From Actinomycetes bacterium (GTDB lineage: Bacteria; Actinomycetota; Coriobacteriia; Coriobacteriales; JAEZZM01): 16,828 nt of DNA. Made by a program: the position numbers and the translations under genes. Location: positions 1 to 16,828 of the forward strand of contig JAEZZM010000025.1 of assembly GCA_023418575.1 (NCBI GenBank), read 5' to 3'. Of this stretch, positions 15,886 to 16,828 are shown one piece after another (the first letter of the stretch is position 1; every line of letters begins with the position of its first letter). The notes beneath the pieces are model-generated. The model ran no database searches and was not told the origin of the DNA. It worked only from the letters and a program-made list of their open reading frames with translations.

Positions 15886-16221
15886 ATGTCGCTCGAGAGA
15901 ATTATTCAAGAAAGTGTGCCTGGAAAGCAAATTACGATTGCACATGTAATTGCCTCTCCAAGCTATGAGATACCGCAGCGTATAGGCATAGAAGAGAGTC
16001 AAGCTCTTGGGATACTTACCTTAACACCTTCTGAAACTGCAATTATTGCAGCTGACTATTGCCTAAAATCTGCGCCCGTGGACTTAGGTTTTGTAGACAG
16101 ATTTACAGGATCAGTAGTTATTAGCGGGGAAGTGGATGCTGTGAGCTATGCACTTGAAGAGGTATGCAAAATGTTTCAAAACATTTTGGGATTTACGGTT
16201 GTTCAAGTAACTAGATCATAG
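15886..16221 (+). CDS. Circularly permuted BMC-H shell protein (EutS/PduU/CutR type)
   Basis: This shell hexamer subunit has 111 residues, the same length as EutS. It aligns without gaps to EutS from its start: IIQESVPGKQITIAHVIA, LGILTLTPSETAIIAADYCLKSA, LGFVDRFTGSVVISGEV, ending in VTRS. The permuted order and the N-terminal beta-barrel-forming stretch before the first helix are characteristic of EutS and PduU, and of CutR in choline loci. At residue 39, where EutS has the glycine linked to its bent hexamer, this protein has glutamine. GGAGGTG precedes the ATG. It lies 23 bases after cutD and 14 bases before the EutP-like gene. Confidence 0.93.
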   Translation: MSLERIIQESVPGKQITIAHVIASPSYEIPQRIGIEESQALGILTLTPSETAIIAADYCLKSAPVDLGFVDRFTGSVVISGEVDAVSYALEEVCKMFQNILGFTVVQVTRS

Positions 16222-16235
16222 CGGTCGGCACAAAG

Positions 16236-16673
16236 ATGAGTATCTCTAAACGCATAGTTTTGCTTGGCCCTGACGGGAGCGGCAAAACTAGAATTGCTAA
16301 CTATATTGAAGGGCTTAATGTAGAAAAGTCATTTTCTCAGGAAGTTTTTTATAGAAGCAAAACTATAGAGATACCAGCTATGTACCTTGAAAATAGATGG
16401 TTAACAAAAACTGTAATAACCATTGTGCAAAACCAAGGGAAAGCCTTATGGCTTTTGCTTGATGGAAGGGATCCGCGCCAGGTTTACAATGAAGGTTTTT
16501 CCTCTGTTTTTAACGTTCCCTTAATAGGGGTGATAACGCATTTAGATTCTTTTGATGGAATGCCTGAGGAAAGAAAAAAGAGATTTGATCTTTGCAAGCA
16601 AATTTTGCTAAGAGCTGGCGTGAAAACTGTAATTGACGGAACAGATTTAAATAATCTTTCTCAATATAAGTAG
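16236..16673 (+). CDS. EutP/PduV-like P-loop protein
   Basis: This small P-loop protein of 145 residues belongs to the EutP/PduV group associated with microcompartments; PduV has been linked to microcompartment movement, and EutP-related proteins to acetate-kinase-like or GTPase activity. Walker A is intact (GPDGSGKT, residues 11-18). The second landmark, usually DTPGEYLENR, reads EIPAMYLENR (45-54), so the switch II Asp and Gly are both replaced. The usual base-specificity motif (NKxD or SKTD) reads THLD (101-104). It is related to EutP by overall pattern (residues 63-105 match the Q-D-hydrophobic, GxxDPR and VIS/T-K/H-xD order). No clear ribosome site precedes ATG 16236, so translation may be coupled to the shell gene ending 14 bases earlier. 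Confidence 0.82.
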   Translation: MSISKRIVLLGPDGSGKTRIANYIEGLNVEKSFSQEVFYRSKTIEIPAMYLENRWLTKTVITIVQNQGKALWLLLDGRDPRQVYNEGFSSVFNVPLIGVITHLDSFDGMPEERKKRFDLCKQILLRAGVKTVIDGTDLNNLSQYK

Positions 16674-16692
16674 GAATGAAAGGAGGTGCTCA

Positions 16693-16828
16693 ATGAGGTT
16701 TATAACGGAATCAGAGCTACGTCAGCGGGCGAAGACCTCTGAAATTAAACAGCTAATATTGCAAGCTGATGAAAGGCTTACTCCAGGAGCTCGTCAGTAT
16801 CTTATCGACTTCAAGATACCTTTTTTCA
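16693..16828 (+). CDS. EutT/EutQ-like protein, N-terminal fragment (3' end outside window)
   Basis: Only 45 codons are visible. The start (MRFITESELRQR) and the motif DERLTPGARQYLIDFKI match the N-terminal segment shared by EutT-type cobalamin adenosyltransferases and related microcompartment proteins (FITExxLR then ARLTPxAR). A near-perfect ribosome site AGGAGGTG (16681-16688) precedes ATG 16693. The fold that would decide between a corrinoid adenosyltransferase, an EutQ-like acetate-kinase/cupin protein, or another product lies beyond the window. Confidence 0.65.
   Translation, partial: MRFITESELRQRAKTSEIKQLILQADERLTPGARQYLIDFKIPFF

Overview
The window reads as chromosomal DNA of a moderately AT-rich anaerobic bacterium. 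It has strong Shine-Dalgarno sites, tightly packed same-strand genes, a flavodiiron oxygen-detoxifying enzyme and a glycyl-radical fermentation locus. The house-keeping order metK / flavodiiron protein / priA / def / fmt / rsmB / glpX, together with a PriA that keeps its ATPase motifs, makes me think of Coriobacteriia (Atopobium/Olsenella/Collinsella relatives). That placement is an inference from memory of gene order, not something the sequence proves. All genes I accept are on the + strand.

Positions 1-8273 are house-keeping. They hold the 3' end of metK (SAM synthetase), an FprA-type flavodiiron protein, then a compact run of priA, def, fmt and rsmB with gaps or overlaps of only a few bases (primosome restart, initiator-peptide deformylation, Met-tRNA formylation, 16S rRNA m5C methylation), then glpX (class II fructose-1,6-bisphosphatase). 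An 11-bp perfect hairpin with a T tract (8313-8350) closes this part. priA and fmt both carry low-complexity insertions.

Positions 8351-8676 form a gene-poor junction. It holds a 28-nt perfect inverted repeat, a 21-bp-phased direct repeat, and on the minus strand an open 64-codon stretch that looks like the eroded 3' end of an unidentified gene.

Positions 8677-16828 are the start of a choline-degrading glycyl-radical-enzyme microcompartment (GRM/cut) operon. It encodes a ten-helix DMT-like transporter with an extra cytosolic domain, a tandem-BMC shell protein, a CoA-acylating aldehyde-dehydrogenase homologue split by an in-frame amber codon, choline trimethylamine-lyase CutC, its radical-SAM activase CutD, a circularly permuted EutS/PduU/CutR-type shell protein, an EutP/PduV-like P-loop protein, and the first 45 codons of an EutT/EutQ-like protein cut off by the window edge. 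The expected pathway is choline uptake, then cleavage by CutC inside the shell to trimethylamine and acetaldehyde, then acetaldehyde dismutation to ethanol and acetyl-CoA/acetyl-phosphate. The alcohol dehydrogenase, phosphotransacylase, an active aldehyde dehydrogenase and the hexameric (BMC-H) and pentameric (BMC-P) shell proteins are not in the window and would be expected downstream.

The most interesting part is the aldehyde-dehydrogenase homologue. It is interrupted by one TAG exactly between its two domains, and in ungapped alignment it has proline where the catalytic cysteine should be. It therefore looks like a pseudoenzyme, split or broken. The EutP-like protein also lacks canonical GTPase switch and base-specificity motifs.
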